From positions 496,001 through 560,000 of the forward strand of contig KN832878.1 in assembly GCA_000827325.1 (NCBI GenBank): a stretch of 64,000 nucleotides of DNA, given 5' to 3'. The position numbers and the translations under genes are program-made. The notes below the pieces were generated by a model, which did not search any database, had not been told where the DNA came from, and saw only the letters and a list, made by a program, of their open reading frames with translations. This DNA is from Oidiodendron maius Zn. Lineage: Eukaryota > Ascomycota > Leotiomycetes > Myxotrichaceae. Positions 11,718 through 23,111 of this stretch are shown here, one piece after another (position 1 is the stretch's first letter; every line of letters starts with the position of its first letter).

Positions 11718-14700
11718 ATGCCCAACTGGAAGACCTACGAATCCTCTGTCCGCCTCCTGTCGGCTATCATCGCTGCTCATCCCGACCTGAAGCTTAACTA
11801 TGATGGTAAGCAAATTACTTTTCTTTTCTCTCTGCTTTCTGTCATCTACACAACACTAGCACCTTCTTTGCTCTGCGTCAGTTTACCTTTTGCTCAAATC
11901 TCAATCCTGTCAATCCTGCGATATTCCTGATGCACTCGCAGAAGTGGGCAAGAAGTATGGTGGCGGAACGAAATACAAGGCGATATGGGGTCGCATGGCC
12001 CAGATCAAAGAGAATGCCAGGTTGATTAACGAGGCTATCGCACATGGCATCGACCCCATTAGCGTTGAGTTGGCCGATGCCCCTTCTCGAAATTCAAAGG
12101 AAGGACAAGGTAGCTATGTCGCCGTCCTGATTCAATCACTCCTTGCACAGCACGACTACTCTGCATCTCCTCAATTTGACCCTTTCACAATTGATTTTGA
12201 TGTTTATTTTAAATCAGAAACAGCCAAGCTCTTCGGTGGCGGAGTCAAGTACTTTGCGGTCTGGTCCGTCATGGCTCAGATCAATGGTCACGCCTCCGCT
12301 TTAAGGGAGGCATATGATGGTGGCATTGACCCCTTCACCGTGGAGCTCAATAACGAGACTGCTGCACGAGGCAAGAAGAAGACCCAAGGTAACCATGGTC
12401 GCTGTCTCGAGTGGAGTTTCTTTTGTCTATTAGTATACAGCATTTGCCTCTTCGCCCTCTTTTCAGATTTCCTATTGATTCCTTCTAGTTCTTTCCCAGA
12501 AGATGGGTTCGGACTGCTCCGCAAGTGCCTTGGAAAACAGGTTTCGACGCATTAAGCAGGATAGCAAACGCATCAATGATGCCATATCTCGCGGCGTAGA
12601 TCCTTTAACTCTTGGCATTGGTAGCTGCGAAGGTATCAATTCGGGAACCCCTTGAAGCGCCTGTCCCCTCCTACAAAGCACTGCACAAGTTTTCTTTGTT
12701 ACCTGCTTTTATTGATACTTAGAAGAGACCGCTCATTTCTACGGTGAAGGCCTACATCCAAAAGCTCTTGAGACCCACATGTACCGTCATGTCAAACCCG
12801 TGGTTGCCCAGCTTCGTAGTGAGGTCGCACCTCCTGGAGATAGGCGGATTCAAGGGGGCGGGAGCAATAATGGTCAGGTTATTCCCTACACAGCGCGTTT
12901 TTGTTGATGATTTGAGAGTTCTTAAAAGTTCACACACATGTTGATGTTTCTGCGATAGCCCTGCATCGGCATTTAGGAAGTGACACAACGCCGGGGGCTC
13001 TTCGAGTTTACTTCACCCGTCACATCACGCCGAAGGTTCAGCTTATCCGAGACTCTGTCAATAATGGCGTCGATCCGAAAGACCTCAATCTTGAAAGCGT
13101 GTCCAAACTTAGTGGTACTGGCAAACGATATTTCTCGAATACATGTTTTCTTCACATTCTAGAGCCCAGCGCATATTGACCCTCGTCTACAGAAGTCCAG
13201 CAGTTCTTTGGCTCTGATGCTACGGCCAGCGGCATCAAATTCCAATTTGCTACTCGTATTAAGGAACATGTCAAGCTCTTGAAGCAGGCCCGAAGTGAAG
13301 GAAAGGACTGCAAGGACGTTGCCCTAAGTAGTGGCGGTAATGATAAGGGTCAGATCGCCGTTGATTTTAATTATGTTTATTATTTCTCTGTTACTGTACT
13401 TTCCACTTGGTGCTTGGGGTCACGAAGTTAATTTCCTCTCAGCTGTCGCTCGCACCATGGGCAGTGATGTCACTTCCAAGGCCATTCAGCATCAAATAGC
13501 TCGACTTAAGGTTTTTAGCAAGGCACAGTTAGAGGCTCTAGAGAGTGGAACTGATCCAAAGGATGTGACTCCTAGCGCTGGCAAGGACAATCAGGGTCAG
13601 AAGCTTGACACCTGTTTACCCCAATGCATCAAATATCCCTTGCCCATTTCTTTCCTGCACTCAGTCATGCCTTTTCCATTTGAAACCCCCTATTAATGCT
13701 TCGGCAGACATTTCCAAGTACTTCGGGAAAGACAGCACACCCGGTGGCATTGGCTTCCAATTCCGCCAGATCAAGCTTTATGCCAAGAGCCAGAAGCAAT
13801 GCGCCAATTCAGGCGGGGATCCTCAGACTCTTGGTATTGGGGCTGGTAAAGGCGAGGAGGCTAATGGCAAGGGTGACCAAAGTAGTGCTTTCCCTTGATG
13901 CGCCGCATATTGTTTCCTTTAGATCCATTTGAACCAAGGACCAGCAAATTGATGTTGATGCAGCTATTGCAGCCTACTACCCAGACGGAAGTCGAGACTC
14001 TTTGCAGCATCGGTTTTGAACAATTCTTGCTGAGGGCCATCGTCTGAGACATGGAGGATGTGAGGCTTCCGCAGTGCGGATCTTCGTTCGTTGCAAGGCC
14101 CTTCATGCCAATTACACAATGTTTCTGCCACTGAGGATCATGTTAACCAGGTTATAGCAATCGCACTGCATCTAAATAATGATACTACGGTCACTGCTCT
14201 AGAGCATCGCTTCCGTCCTATCAAAAGAGATGCTATCGCCATGCGAGCCGGTACTGGGTCCTCAACGGAAGAAACTTGTGCCCTTCCATGTTTCCATCTC
14301 CTTACATTGAATCTCCTTTAGTCTTCGCATGCCCCAAGTCACCCATATCTTTTGTTGATCATTAGCTAACTTCTCACAGCCGTAGCCAATAACTTTGGTC
14401 AAGGCATCACAGGTAAGGCTGTCAGCGAGCGCATGCTTCGCATGAAGAAGGAAGACGCATGGAATCTGAACATTAACCGCGAAATAGCTTCGACCCCTCG
14501 TGGTAAGAAGGCCACTCCTAAGAAGAAGGTTGAGGACGATGCTCAGTTCGTCGATGATGATGAGGAGGACCTGACCACCCCGTCAAAGAAGAAAGGTCCG
14601 CTTAACAAGGTCAACAATGGCCGCATTACAAAGAAGAAGGGTGGTGCCGGTGCGAGTGCCGGTAGTTCCTTCAATGACAACATTATCAAGGACGAATACG

Positions 14701-14828
14701 CGGCCGGCTTCAACACTCCTGAGAATGCTTACGGGTATAATCCTGCCAACTATGACATTCAGGAGTTTGCTCGTGAGCAAGTAGAAGAAAACGCTGTCTA
14801 CTATGACAATGACGACACTGAGGCTTAG
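11718..14828 (+). CDS. Tandem repeat-exon protein with Myb/SANT-like half-repeats, probably nuclear
   Basis: Not a family I can name. My model has 11 exons and 630 residues: 11718-11805, 11942-12109, 12218-12388, 12489-12632, 12723-12872, 12959-13114, 13193-13348, 13443-13595, 13708-13872, 14158-14250, 14380-14828. The first repeat (exons 1 and 2) is preceded by a helix starting WKTYESSVRLLSAI, so it resembles a whole Myb/SANT-type domain. Each later exon encodes one half-repeat of the form FG-x-[DG]-x-T-x-x-A-[IL]-x-x-R-[FM]-x-x-IK, often followed by a G-x-DP spacer. All internal exons are multiples of three and start in phase 1. The C-terminus is Lys-rich with acidic runs (GKKATPKKK, DDDEED), fitting a chromatin-associated protein. 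DNA binding is inferred. The exon 10 donor is ambiguous (14250 or 14277). Intron 9 (13873-14157) contains a decayed repeat. Confidence 0.75.
13923..14080 (+). pseudogene. Decayed repeat exon inside intron 9 of the repeat-exon gene
   Basis: Between exons 9 and 10 the sequence still encodes a recognisable repeat: DVDAAIAAYYPDGSRDSLQHRF, then a TGA stop at 14017-14019 where the other repeats have Arg or similar, then TILAEGHRLR. A usable acceptor (TTTAG ending 13922) remains, but splicing there in phase 1 enters the wrong frame by one base. The unit thus carries both a frameshift and a nonsense codon and is probably skipped. It occupies the position expected for a ninth repeat. Confidence 0.65.
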
Positions 14829-15989
14829 ATTGGTTATGATTCGAGAATTGGCTTCCGTACGTACTCCGCCCGTCCCCCTTCCTGACTTCAAAGCCCCTAA
14901 TGTACCAAAGCTATGATTTCCTATCTCTCGGCAAGTTCTGAAGCCACTTCTCAATCACAGCCATCTCTCGGTCTGGCTTCTCTTGTCACTCTTCACGGCG
15001 CACATAAGGAATCCATAACTGGTGGCGTTGACGGACGATAAATGCTTGCGTTGATTTCCTCTCTATTTGCTCTTTTCTCTGAACGATACCAGGCGCGACG
15101 TTTCATTCCAGATTTTTTTTCTACTGACCCAGCACATTATACATTTGTCCTAGGAGAGTATCCCGAATATTACCTACACTTCGAATTGACAAGTAAAATA
15201 AAGAAATGGCCATGTGAGAAGCAGACATCTCTCGGCTCTTTCTCGACGATTCGACTTGTTAATCGACATTCGAAATCCTTGCACTTGTTTCGCCCTTATT
15301 TTTCCCGCTGACGCCTTGCTGCCGCACCTTTTGCTTCGTCTTTTCCATGGCGATGAACGCCGATGAACTAGAGATTTGTTAAGCAAAGCCGTCTTGGTGA
15401 GAAGACACACGACTTGGCTTTCCGCTCTTGCTAGTTCGGGTTTGGGAGGATGGGATAGATGAATAAGGGGATTGGCCGGCTGGATAGATGAATGGGGATG
15501 GATTGGAGGGAAATGGATAGGGGGGTTGATGGATGCTTGGGATTTGCTTCGATCATGCGCGCGCTGCTACACAAAAGGTGCATTCCCGTTCTAGGGCATA
15601 TATCTGCACTTTTAAGAAGTGAAATAAATGGGATCGGATTCCTCTCTTTAAGTTTCCAGTTTGAATAGATGTGGATGTGATTGGCTTTGGTAAGATAGGT
15701 CGTAACCCAATGTCCTTCATCTCGTCTTAATCCAACTCCATTCCATCCAACCCCTTCGGCAGTCCATGCAGCACAGAAAACACAATTACTTTTCCTCCTC
15801 GATTTATTATTATAAAATTTTTTTTTAGAAATTTTTTTTTTTTTGGCGCGCATACATTCATTAAGAGAGTTGTCTGAAGCGACACACATTAGTGTTTGGC
15901 AGATATTATGTTATATTTAAATTCTTTCGCAAATTCGTCATTTCACGTATCCCAGATCATTCCGTATCTCAGTTATCCGTCGTAGAAAC
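14829..15989. other. Convergent intergenic region, no gene seen
   Basis: The repeat-exon gene and the aminotransferase gene converge here. Only short open frames of no recognisable content are present. T/A homopolymer runs lie at about 15805-15842, and imperfect GGATNGAT-like tracts at 15450-15540. Confidence 0.4.
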
Positions 15990-17918
15990 CTAACATCCCA
16001 TCGCAGGCCCGAGATTGAACATTTCCACACCCTCTCCCATTTCAAGCGCCTCCTCACCGTCATTTATATCCTCCAACTCCTTCTTGCTCTTAATCGTCCA
16101 GAATGTCGCCACTGCGTGAGCAAAACGTTCCGAGCACAGTTCCACGTCCTTCTCCTCCACGGCCGCGAAGCACAACCGGAAGAACTTCCACCCTTCCTCC
16201 GCAGCGATCTCGGGTGTAGGGCAGAAGGTCTGGCCGGGGGCGACGAGTAAGAGGTTCGGCTCCTGAGTTAGGTAGACCCAGAAGGTGCTTGAGATCTCAG
16301 GACCGGGGACCTGGGAGGCCAGCGGGTGCGAGTCGAAGCACATGCGCACCCAGACAAACATGCCGCCACGCGGCCAGTCGAAATTGTACATCTCTGTTTT
16401 GGAGATCACAGCCCAGTCGCTCTCAGAGGGTTTCAGTGTGTGCCTTGCTTGAGCTGGAAGCGCCCGTCCTCGAGGATGTTGCACATGCGCGTCATGCGGC
16501 GCTCATACGAGCCGCGCAGCCCTTCGATCCAGCGCACCCAGCCGTCGACTTTCCACCCTCTGAAAGCCTTTTGCTCTGCCCTGTTCTTCCGCATGAACTC
16601 CACTTTTGCAGGCTGATCGCCGATAAGAAGCTCGGCGACCATGGCCTGCACGAATCCGGAAGGCTGGGCCGTAGATGCTTCCGTGATGCGGAGGATACGC
16701 TCAATGATTGCTGGCTGGGCAGTGATCCAGCCTAGCCTGCAACCTGGAGCAATTGTCTTCGAAAATGTATCTAGGCGAATCACACGACCGTCGGTATCGA
16801 TTTGCAGATAAGATGGCACGAGGCTATCAATGAATGGAAATCCCGACTTCTTTGGTAAGGTGTGCACCTCTGGGTCTCTTGGGAGGGGGACACCGCGAGC
16901 TGCCGCTTCCAAATTTGGAACAGATGGGTACTGCAGGCAGAAGTACGGGTCATCCTCGATAATGAGAACGTCGTATTTACTACAGATAGCATAGAGTTCT
17001 TTCCGACGCTGAAGAGGGAGTAAGCTTCCAGTTGGATTTTGGCCAATTCTTCAACACGTCAGTATAGAACAATCCGAGAAACGGGATACCCACGTTACGG
17101 TATACATCAGATGTGGGCGTTTGCCCGTCCTCTCATCCCAATTCGCCAAGATGTCTTCCAATCCCCCAGGTCCCGAAGGCAGCATACCTTGGGTATCAAT
17201 TTTCACAGGAACGACTTGCAGACCCTTTGGTTGTGAGGCTTGTATGCCGGACAGGTACGCAAACTCCTCGCACAAGATGCTCTCCCTCTCCCGAACCCAG
17301 TCTCGGCCTGGAGTCCATTCATTGGTAAAAGCCTGTATGACCTTAGAGTACCCATCCGTATTTCCGCACGAGAGGATAACCTCCGGGCCGTTTAGATAAG
17401 GAACGTTCGGGTGAAGAGTCTCGCGGGCGAACTGGCGCACGAAGCTGAAGAGAGGAGGATAGCCCTCTACAAGTCCGTATTGCAGGAACGTCGTCAGATC
17501 AATCTTCTGGAGGGGATCTGTCACGGCGGCAAGATGAGGCACCGTTATATGGGAGGCAGCACTTGTGTCTGGAGTCTCTAAGCTAGTGGAGTCTAGTTTT
17601 CTCGTGATATTGCTAGGTTCATTGGGAGAGGGCTGCCAACGATCTGGGCGTGCGGTCTGGGCCTCAAGAGTGTCGTATGGGAAGAATGTGGCATTCGGCA
17701 GTCCTGGGATCTAAGTCAGATGAATTGTGCTAATAATTGAAGGGTTCAAGCGCACCGCCTGCCAGATTCCCAATTCCTGGAATAGCGAAGAACCTATAGA
17801 ACTTTTTGAGACTGTTGGCTTGCCGGCCCTTCGTCACTCTGGAGAAGTGGTGGCTGAAATCTAGTGGGGGTTGGGGAGAAGTGGGAGCAGCCATGGATTC
17901 GGGGTGCATGTCTGCCAT
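15990..17918 (-). pseudogene. ARO8-like class I/II aminotransferase, single frameshift
   Basis: PLP-dependent aminotransferase of the ARO8/2-aminoadipate type (transamination of aromatic amino acids or aminoadipate). Exons 17756-17918, 17094-17703 and 15990-17048 (introns 52 and 45 bp) cover the whole protein. Family landmarks are GNLAGGLPN near the start, the substrate loop TIGQNPTG, EDDPYF, the PLP lysine in LDTFSKTIAPGCRLGW (about residue 355) and the C-terminal PRGGMFVW. Between LKQGT and ESDWAVISK the frame changes: the summed exon length is 1832 nt, one short of a multiple of three, and no intron fits there. The break lies at about 16433-16446. Everything else is well preserved over its full length, so a very recent mutation or a sequence error is more likely than an old pseudogene. 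Confidence 0.82.
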
Positions 17919-18331
17919 TCTAAATGAGGCAAGAAGAACTGATCGTGGTGCTGGATAGACAGGTGAAACACAATCTAGGACAGAGAGAAAGGTCGATGAC
18001 TAGACATCTCTAAAGAACAAGAGCGGAAGTCTGACACGGGATCTATTTTGATAAATGGGGTTCTCCAGGGATTCCACAACAGGAATGAGATACCATCCTG
18101 ATAAGAATTCGTAATCAGGCCGATTGGGTTTGACTAAGCAAGGCTGCATCTCTCGACCGCCAGCCTTGTTCGTGGAGATGGAGATGGCCTCTGGTAAGAT
18201 ATTTCGAATCGGAAAATATCATCATAGCTATCCCATTTGGGTACTATCCACTAGGGTATGGTTCCAGATCAAGGTATTTATTGGGTATCTACATTCATAA
18301 TCTATTCCTTTGGACAATTCCATCAGCTTTC
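17919..18331. other. Intergenic region, no gene seen
   Basis: Promoter side of the aminotransferase and 3' side of the gamma-tubulin complex gene, both read leftward. Nothing further was recognised. Confidence 0.4.
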
Positions 18332-21180
18332 CTATGCCCATCCCCTCTCCCCCATCCCTCCTCCAGGTACACCTCCCTCCAGCATCTCCGCGAGTACATC
18401 CCAGCGCCGCGCCTGCGCTGCCTCGCCTGCTCTTGCAACTCCCCTCAATCCCCTCGTCACGAAACGAAGCTGTGTTTCAAGATCCATCTTCAGTCGCTTC
18501 AATCTATCGAGATAGTGCTCATCGAGTTCCTCCCCGGCGTAACTTGACGACAGCATCGACAGGTCAACCGTGATTTCTCCCACTTCATCATCTGACGATG
18601 ATTCCTCCTCTCTTTCATGAGCGAGGGGATTTTGCTCTCTCTTGTTCGGACGACTAAATGCAGAGGACAGTTGACGCCCGGAAGACAGGCCAAGCGACGC
18701 AAGACCCGACTCTCTCCGCACCTCCTCTTCTCGCTCTCGAGCTGTATTCGCGGCTAGGGCATCCTCGAGTTTGATCCCTAGATTGAGGATCCGGAGGATG
18801 CTCTTGTGGATGAGTTCGAGCTTGCTCCCGAGTAGGGATTGAGAGATGACAGATTTGATATACGATGCGTGCACGTCGATCATGCTGTCAACGTCCGTCG
18901 CTTCCTCTAGCTGAGCAAGCATTCTCTGCGTATTTGGGCCAATGATGAGGGACGTGAGGTAGTGTTGTAGAGTAGATGTGAACCAGAGGAGACGAGCGCG
19001 GAGAGAGAAATACAGTGCATTCTCACTGGTTAAGGTGGATCTGAGCAGAAAGGAGCGTGGCGGGTCTCGAGACAAGATGTGCGATGTTCGCTGCAGTTGT
19101 AGCAGGAAAGTGAAGACCCTGCGGTAAGAGGCCACTGTATCTGGGGTTAGGATTATTTGAATGGGCCAGGAGAGGTGATAGTTTATCTGAATGGCGGCCA
19201 AGGTCTTGACAGATCGCCGGCAGGTTGACACCTCTTGATACTTGCGCGGAATGGACAGGACCGTTGTTCGGAGACGGTCCGGGTTGACAAACGTAAAAGC
19301 ACCAAAAGAGCTCTGTGCCAGCTCGGTAACTGTAAAATGGTCATTCCAAGACTCATCTAGCGTATCCAGCTTGTCAAAGAGGGAGTTCGTGAATATCGAT
19401 GCCGTCGCTCCGTCCTTCATAAAATAGATATTTTGGAGAGCTTCAAGAGAAGTATGTAGGCCGCAGCCGTCGAATAACGTTCTCCGCAGCTTAGAGGAAG
19501 CATATTGATGTTTACTCTGAATCCAGTTATCAAATGCAACGTCGAAAAGCTCTGAAAACGGCGCGAGCTGGAGCTCGGAATGGTTGCAGACGGTATCGAA
19601 ATCTAATCTAGGCTCCTTGTTACTTCGAGAAGATTGCAGCGAGTCGAATTGGTTCAGGTATTTCAAGACCACAACGCTTTTGCCAGTAGTGAAGACCTTG
19701 TTGGCCGCTGCACAGAGGAACCGAGGAGCATGAAGGCTATCATCGAAAGTCCTGCGGATTCTGAAGCGGGTCTGCCACACCAACGCTGGTTCAACTTCAG
19801 CGGCCGTTTCAGAAACAAAGAAAATAGTATCTGATTTTTCCAGCTCCCCCTCCTCCATCCAAGTCCTGATCGGTCGAAGATATACAGCAAAGCACTCGAA
19901 GAAGAGATCGCCCATGAAGGCGTATATTTCGTCGTCTCCTGCCATCTGAGATGTGCAGGTCTCGTCGTACAGCAGCTCTAGATATCGGAAGGGGTGTGCG
20001 TATGGCTCCGCTTCCAGTCGTTCGATAATCGAGGATAGCCGGTTGAGTGGCCGAAGACAAGTACTAATCTCCATCTTAACCCTGAGGAGACTGACAATAA
20101 CATCATCAGTTGGCGCTACAAAATTTCGCTGGATATTTGCCAAAACCTCATCCAACCTCTTAATCCTCTCGGCAATAGCGTTTTGTAGAACCTGTAACAG
20201 TGGGACGGTCTGGTTCCTCTTCAACCAAAACCGCAAAGTGATGATCGCAGATCCCATCTCTGCAATATTGCCCATCAGGGTCTGGTAAGCCTCCGTAGAT
20301 AGATGTTTCAGCGCATATTCTTTCGAAGCCGTAACGATCGTAACTTTACCCTCCTCGATCCTAAACAGTGATGTCGGGAACCCATTGAACATAGAAAGGA
20401 CCTCCCGCACAGCCTGCAACTCCGTAACAGGCCTCTTCACCGTCTCCAGCTTCATCCCATTCACACTCGGAATCTTCCTCCAGAACTGCGCAGCCAGGAC
20501 CTCCTCCAGCATATCATCATCCGCAGTGTCGACAACAAGTTTATCCGCACGCCTCCCCACATCCTCCTCCACACTAGATCTCCCCGTCGAGTCTGTCAAG
20601 CCCACAGAAATCTCACTCTTCCCATCCTCAAACCCCTCCTCCTCGCCCGAACTCTCGTCTCCGAAATCCACATTCCTCCACACATTCTTGTCTCTCAGCA
20701 ACGGATCCTCTCCAACCAGGTCCTCCCACATTAAAGCTGGGGTGCTTTCCCCCTCCGGCTCCTTCAACAGCTCTAAATCGCTTAATCTCGTCTTTGACAG
20801 CGGTTTTTTCGATAATTCAAGAATTAGATGGAGCACTTCAGGCGTCCATTTCCCACCTATCTTCCTCACTTCCTGGACTCGTTCTCGCAAGGCATCCGCA
20901 AGAGGATCTTCATTATACACACGGAACTTCTCCTCGAGCCCGTCGAGGCGGTTGCGGATGTCGAACTGGTCGGTGCGGGCGTGGTTCGTGTGTCGAACGG
21001 CACGCAGGGTTGTCTCGCGGTGGAGGTAGAATCGAGCAGGGTTGGTCTGGTATGGTTAGCTTTTAGAGAATGCGCAAAGGGAAGGAAGGAACGATGAGCC
21101 TGCCCTACCTCTGGAGATGTGGATGTGAGTAAGGCAACTAATTCTTCTGTCAATGCTCCGATTTTGGCAATGTGCGCCAT
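18332..21180 (-). CDS. Gamma-tubulin complex component, GCP5-like (Spc97/Spc98 family)
   Basis: Subunit of the gamma-tubulin ring complex that nucleates microtubules at spindle pole bodies. Exons 21109-21180 and 18332-21046 (62-bp intron, phase 0) encode 928 residues. The start at 21180 adds a short helix (MAHIAKIGALTEELVALL) and joins to RFYLHRETTLRAVRHTNHA, extending the long open frame. The GCP N-terminal grip region includes VREVLSMFNGFPTSLF, and AFMGDLFFECFAVYLRP follows further on; the C-terminal grip extends to FVTRGLRGVARAGEAAQ. An acidic linker (DESSGEEEGFED) separates the first helices from the grip, as in GCP5/6-type subunits. GCP5 rather than GCP4 or GCP6 is my best reading and should be confirmed by phylogeny. 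Confidence 0.85.
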
Positions 21181-21757
21181 GAGGAGGGGTTTGTAGGCTC
21201 TTGATATGCCAGGAGGAATGTTGACGTTGGTGATATATTGACGCGCCGTGGTTGACGCGCCAAATCGAGAGCGGAATTGATAAATCTATGGAAATGTGTC
21301 TTAGCGGAATCAGAATTGCCAACTCCAGCTTCTCAATTTTACGACAAATTGATCTTAGCGGGCGGAGATAATTTGTATTTGACCCTTGAGCTCTGTAGCT
21401 TGATATAATGATACATTCTTACGCTTATTCTTGTTCGTCTGATATAACTGCATACAAAACTCTAATTCCGAAAAGCCATCCGATCTCTGTGCAAAGCAAT
21501 CCACCATCACTTCGAAGGCTACATACACAGAATATACAGGGCTGCCGTAGTATTTACTATTGTAATCTTATCTAATAACAGAATATCACCTGGCCGCATC
21601 GCCGAGTGCAACGTCCCACCTGTCGATTCTCCTTTTCCGGCTCCTCGGGTCCGTTGATATACAGTCCCCCATCCTTGAACGCCTCTGCAATGCTTTCAAT
21701 GGTTCACAGAATACACATTAATATAACAACGGGGTAGCAGAGCCGCGGCAGCGCAGC
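21181..21757. other. Intergenic region, no gene seen
   Basis: Upstream of the GCP-like gene and downstream of the mannosyltransferase gene, both transcribed leftward. Only short shadow frames are present. Confidence 0.4.
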
Positions 21758-23111
21758 CTAGCCCATGCCTACATACTTGAACCAGTTCGCCCGGCAGTCC
21801 TCCTTCAGCAGGAACGCCTCGCCATCCGTGAATCTGCCCGCCATGCATCCCTTGCACTTGGGCGAGTTGGGGCAGTTGAAGTAGGGGATGTGTTGGTAGC
21901 CAATGTCACGGAACCTATAATTCCACGTCAGTCACGGGTCATAGATTTTGCTACTAATAGGAAGTGCTTACCAGTGGATCTTGCTCGCATCCTCGAACAG
22001 CCCCAACGCAATACTATGCACCGGAGCATCACCCCATCTCTCATAGAAGAATCCACCAGCGCGGTCCAAATGGTTGAAGTAATCCTCATACGCTTGGCTG
22101 CGGAAGAAATTCATATCCCCTATCTCGAAGTTGCTCCAGAAGTGGCAAGTGCTGTATCCTTGTGCCTTGATATTATGCTCCGGCCGCCTGACGCTGTCGG
22201 ACAACCAGTTCATCGCGTTATTCTCATGCAGGTATTCCGAGTGCTGTGCTACGAATTTCATCGTCTGGGGCCACAATGTGGGGATGGACTCCGGATCATC
22301 GTACAGGTTGATGGTAAAGCCGTAAGTCTTGTTATAATCCTGCATATATCGAAAGACATCGTAGTCGACGTCGCAGAAGAAGTGCACCTTGGGCTCCACT
22401 CGCCAATAATACTGCGTATTCTCAAGCGCCGGGTGCTTGTAGAAGAGTCCGCTGTTCCATCGACACATTTGGTGGTATGACACCATGCCGCTGTACTGGA
22501 TATTCTTCTCCTCGAGAATCTTGAGAGACTCTTTGAAGAGCCCGTCGTCGATCCAAGAAGGAACATCCCAATGTTCTTTCGGTATCAGTTCTAGAGTGCG
22601 CGTTAGCTGCGTTCTATCATTCGCGCCGACATCCACTCTTCCATACCATATGAACACTTCGCTTTGGTCTCGGCTTGCGTCCTGGTCTTGAACTCTTCCG
22701 TGAACTCTTCGTCATTGAAGAATGTCCATGGGTAGTTGAACTTCGAATTCCAAGTCTGCTCGAGATCCCTCATCGCCTGTACCATTCCATCCACCTCGGA
22801 GTTGCGAACTACGGACAGGATGGTCGCATTGATTCGCGCTGTCCCAGCCTCGCCCGGCTCATATCCTTCATCCTTCCTATGCAACGAGTCCTCTGGTTCT
22901 CCCGTTACTGTCAGGCGGTCAGCAGACAATCCTCCTAGCGGTGGACAAGGAACGCACGATCTAAGTTTGGATCTCTGTCCATATTCTTCAGCGTCACCCG
23001 GTCCCCCGGCCCTTTAGGATACCTCGTTGGCCCAAAGATCTGGTAGAGGAAGAAGACCCAGAGCACGACGGCCGCCATGGCCAGAACTCGAATGGGTCGC
23101 GCGATGGCCAT
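21758..23111 (-). CDS. Alpha-1,2-mannosyltransferase, KRE2/MNT1/KTR family (GT15)
   Basis: Golgi type II membrane glycosyltransferase that adds alpha-1,2-mannose to O- and N-linked glycans of cell-wall proteins. Four exons (22958-23111, 22647-22907, 21972-22590, 21758-21914) with 50-57 bp introns encode 396 residues. The start gives a short cytosolic tail and a signal anchor (VLAMAAVVLWVFFLYQIFG). GT15 landmarks follow in order: NATILSVVRNSEVDGMV, FNYPWTFFNDEEFTEEF, KCSYELIPKEHWDVP formed across intron 2, the catalytic VEPKVHFFCDVDYD, and FWSNFEIGDMNFFRS. The last exon supplies FRDIGYQHIPYFNCPNSP and ends with a cysteine-rich segment as in the family. Length and motifs are normal for GT15. 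Confidence 0.95.
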
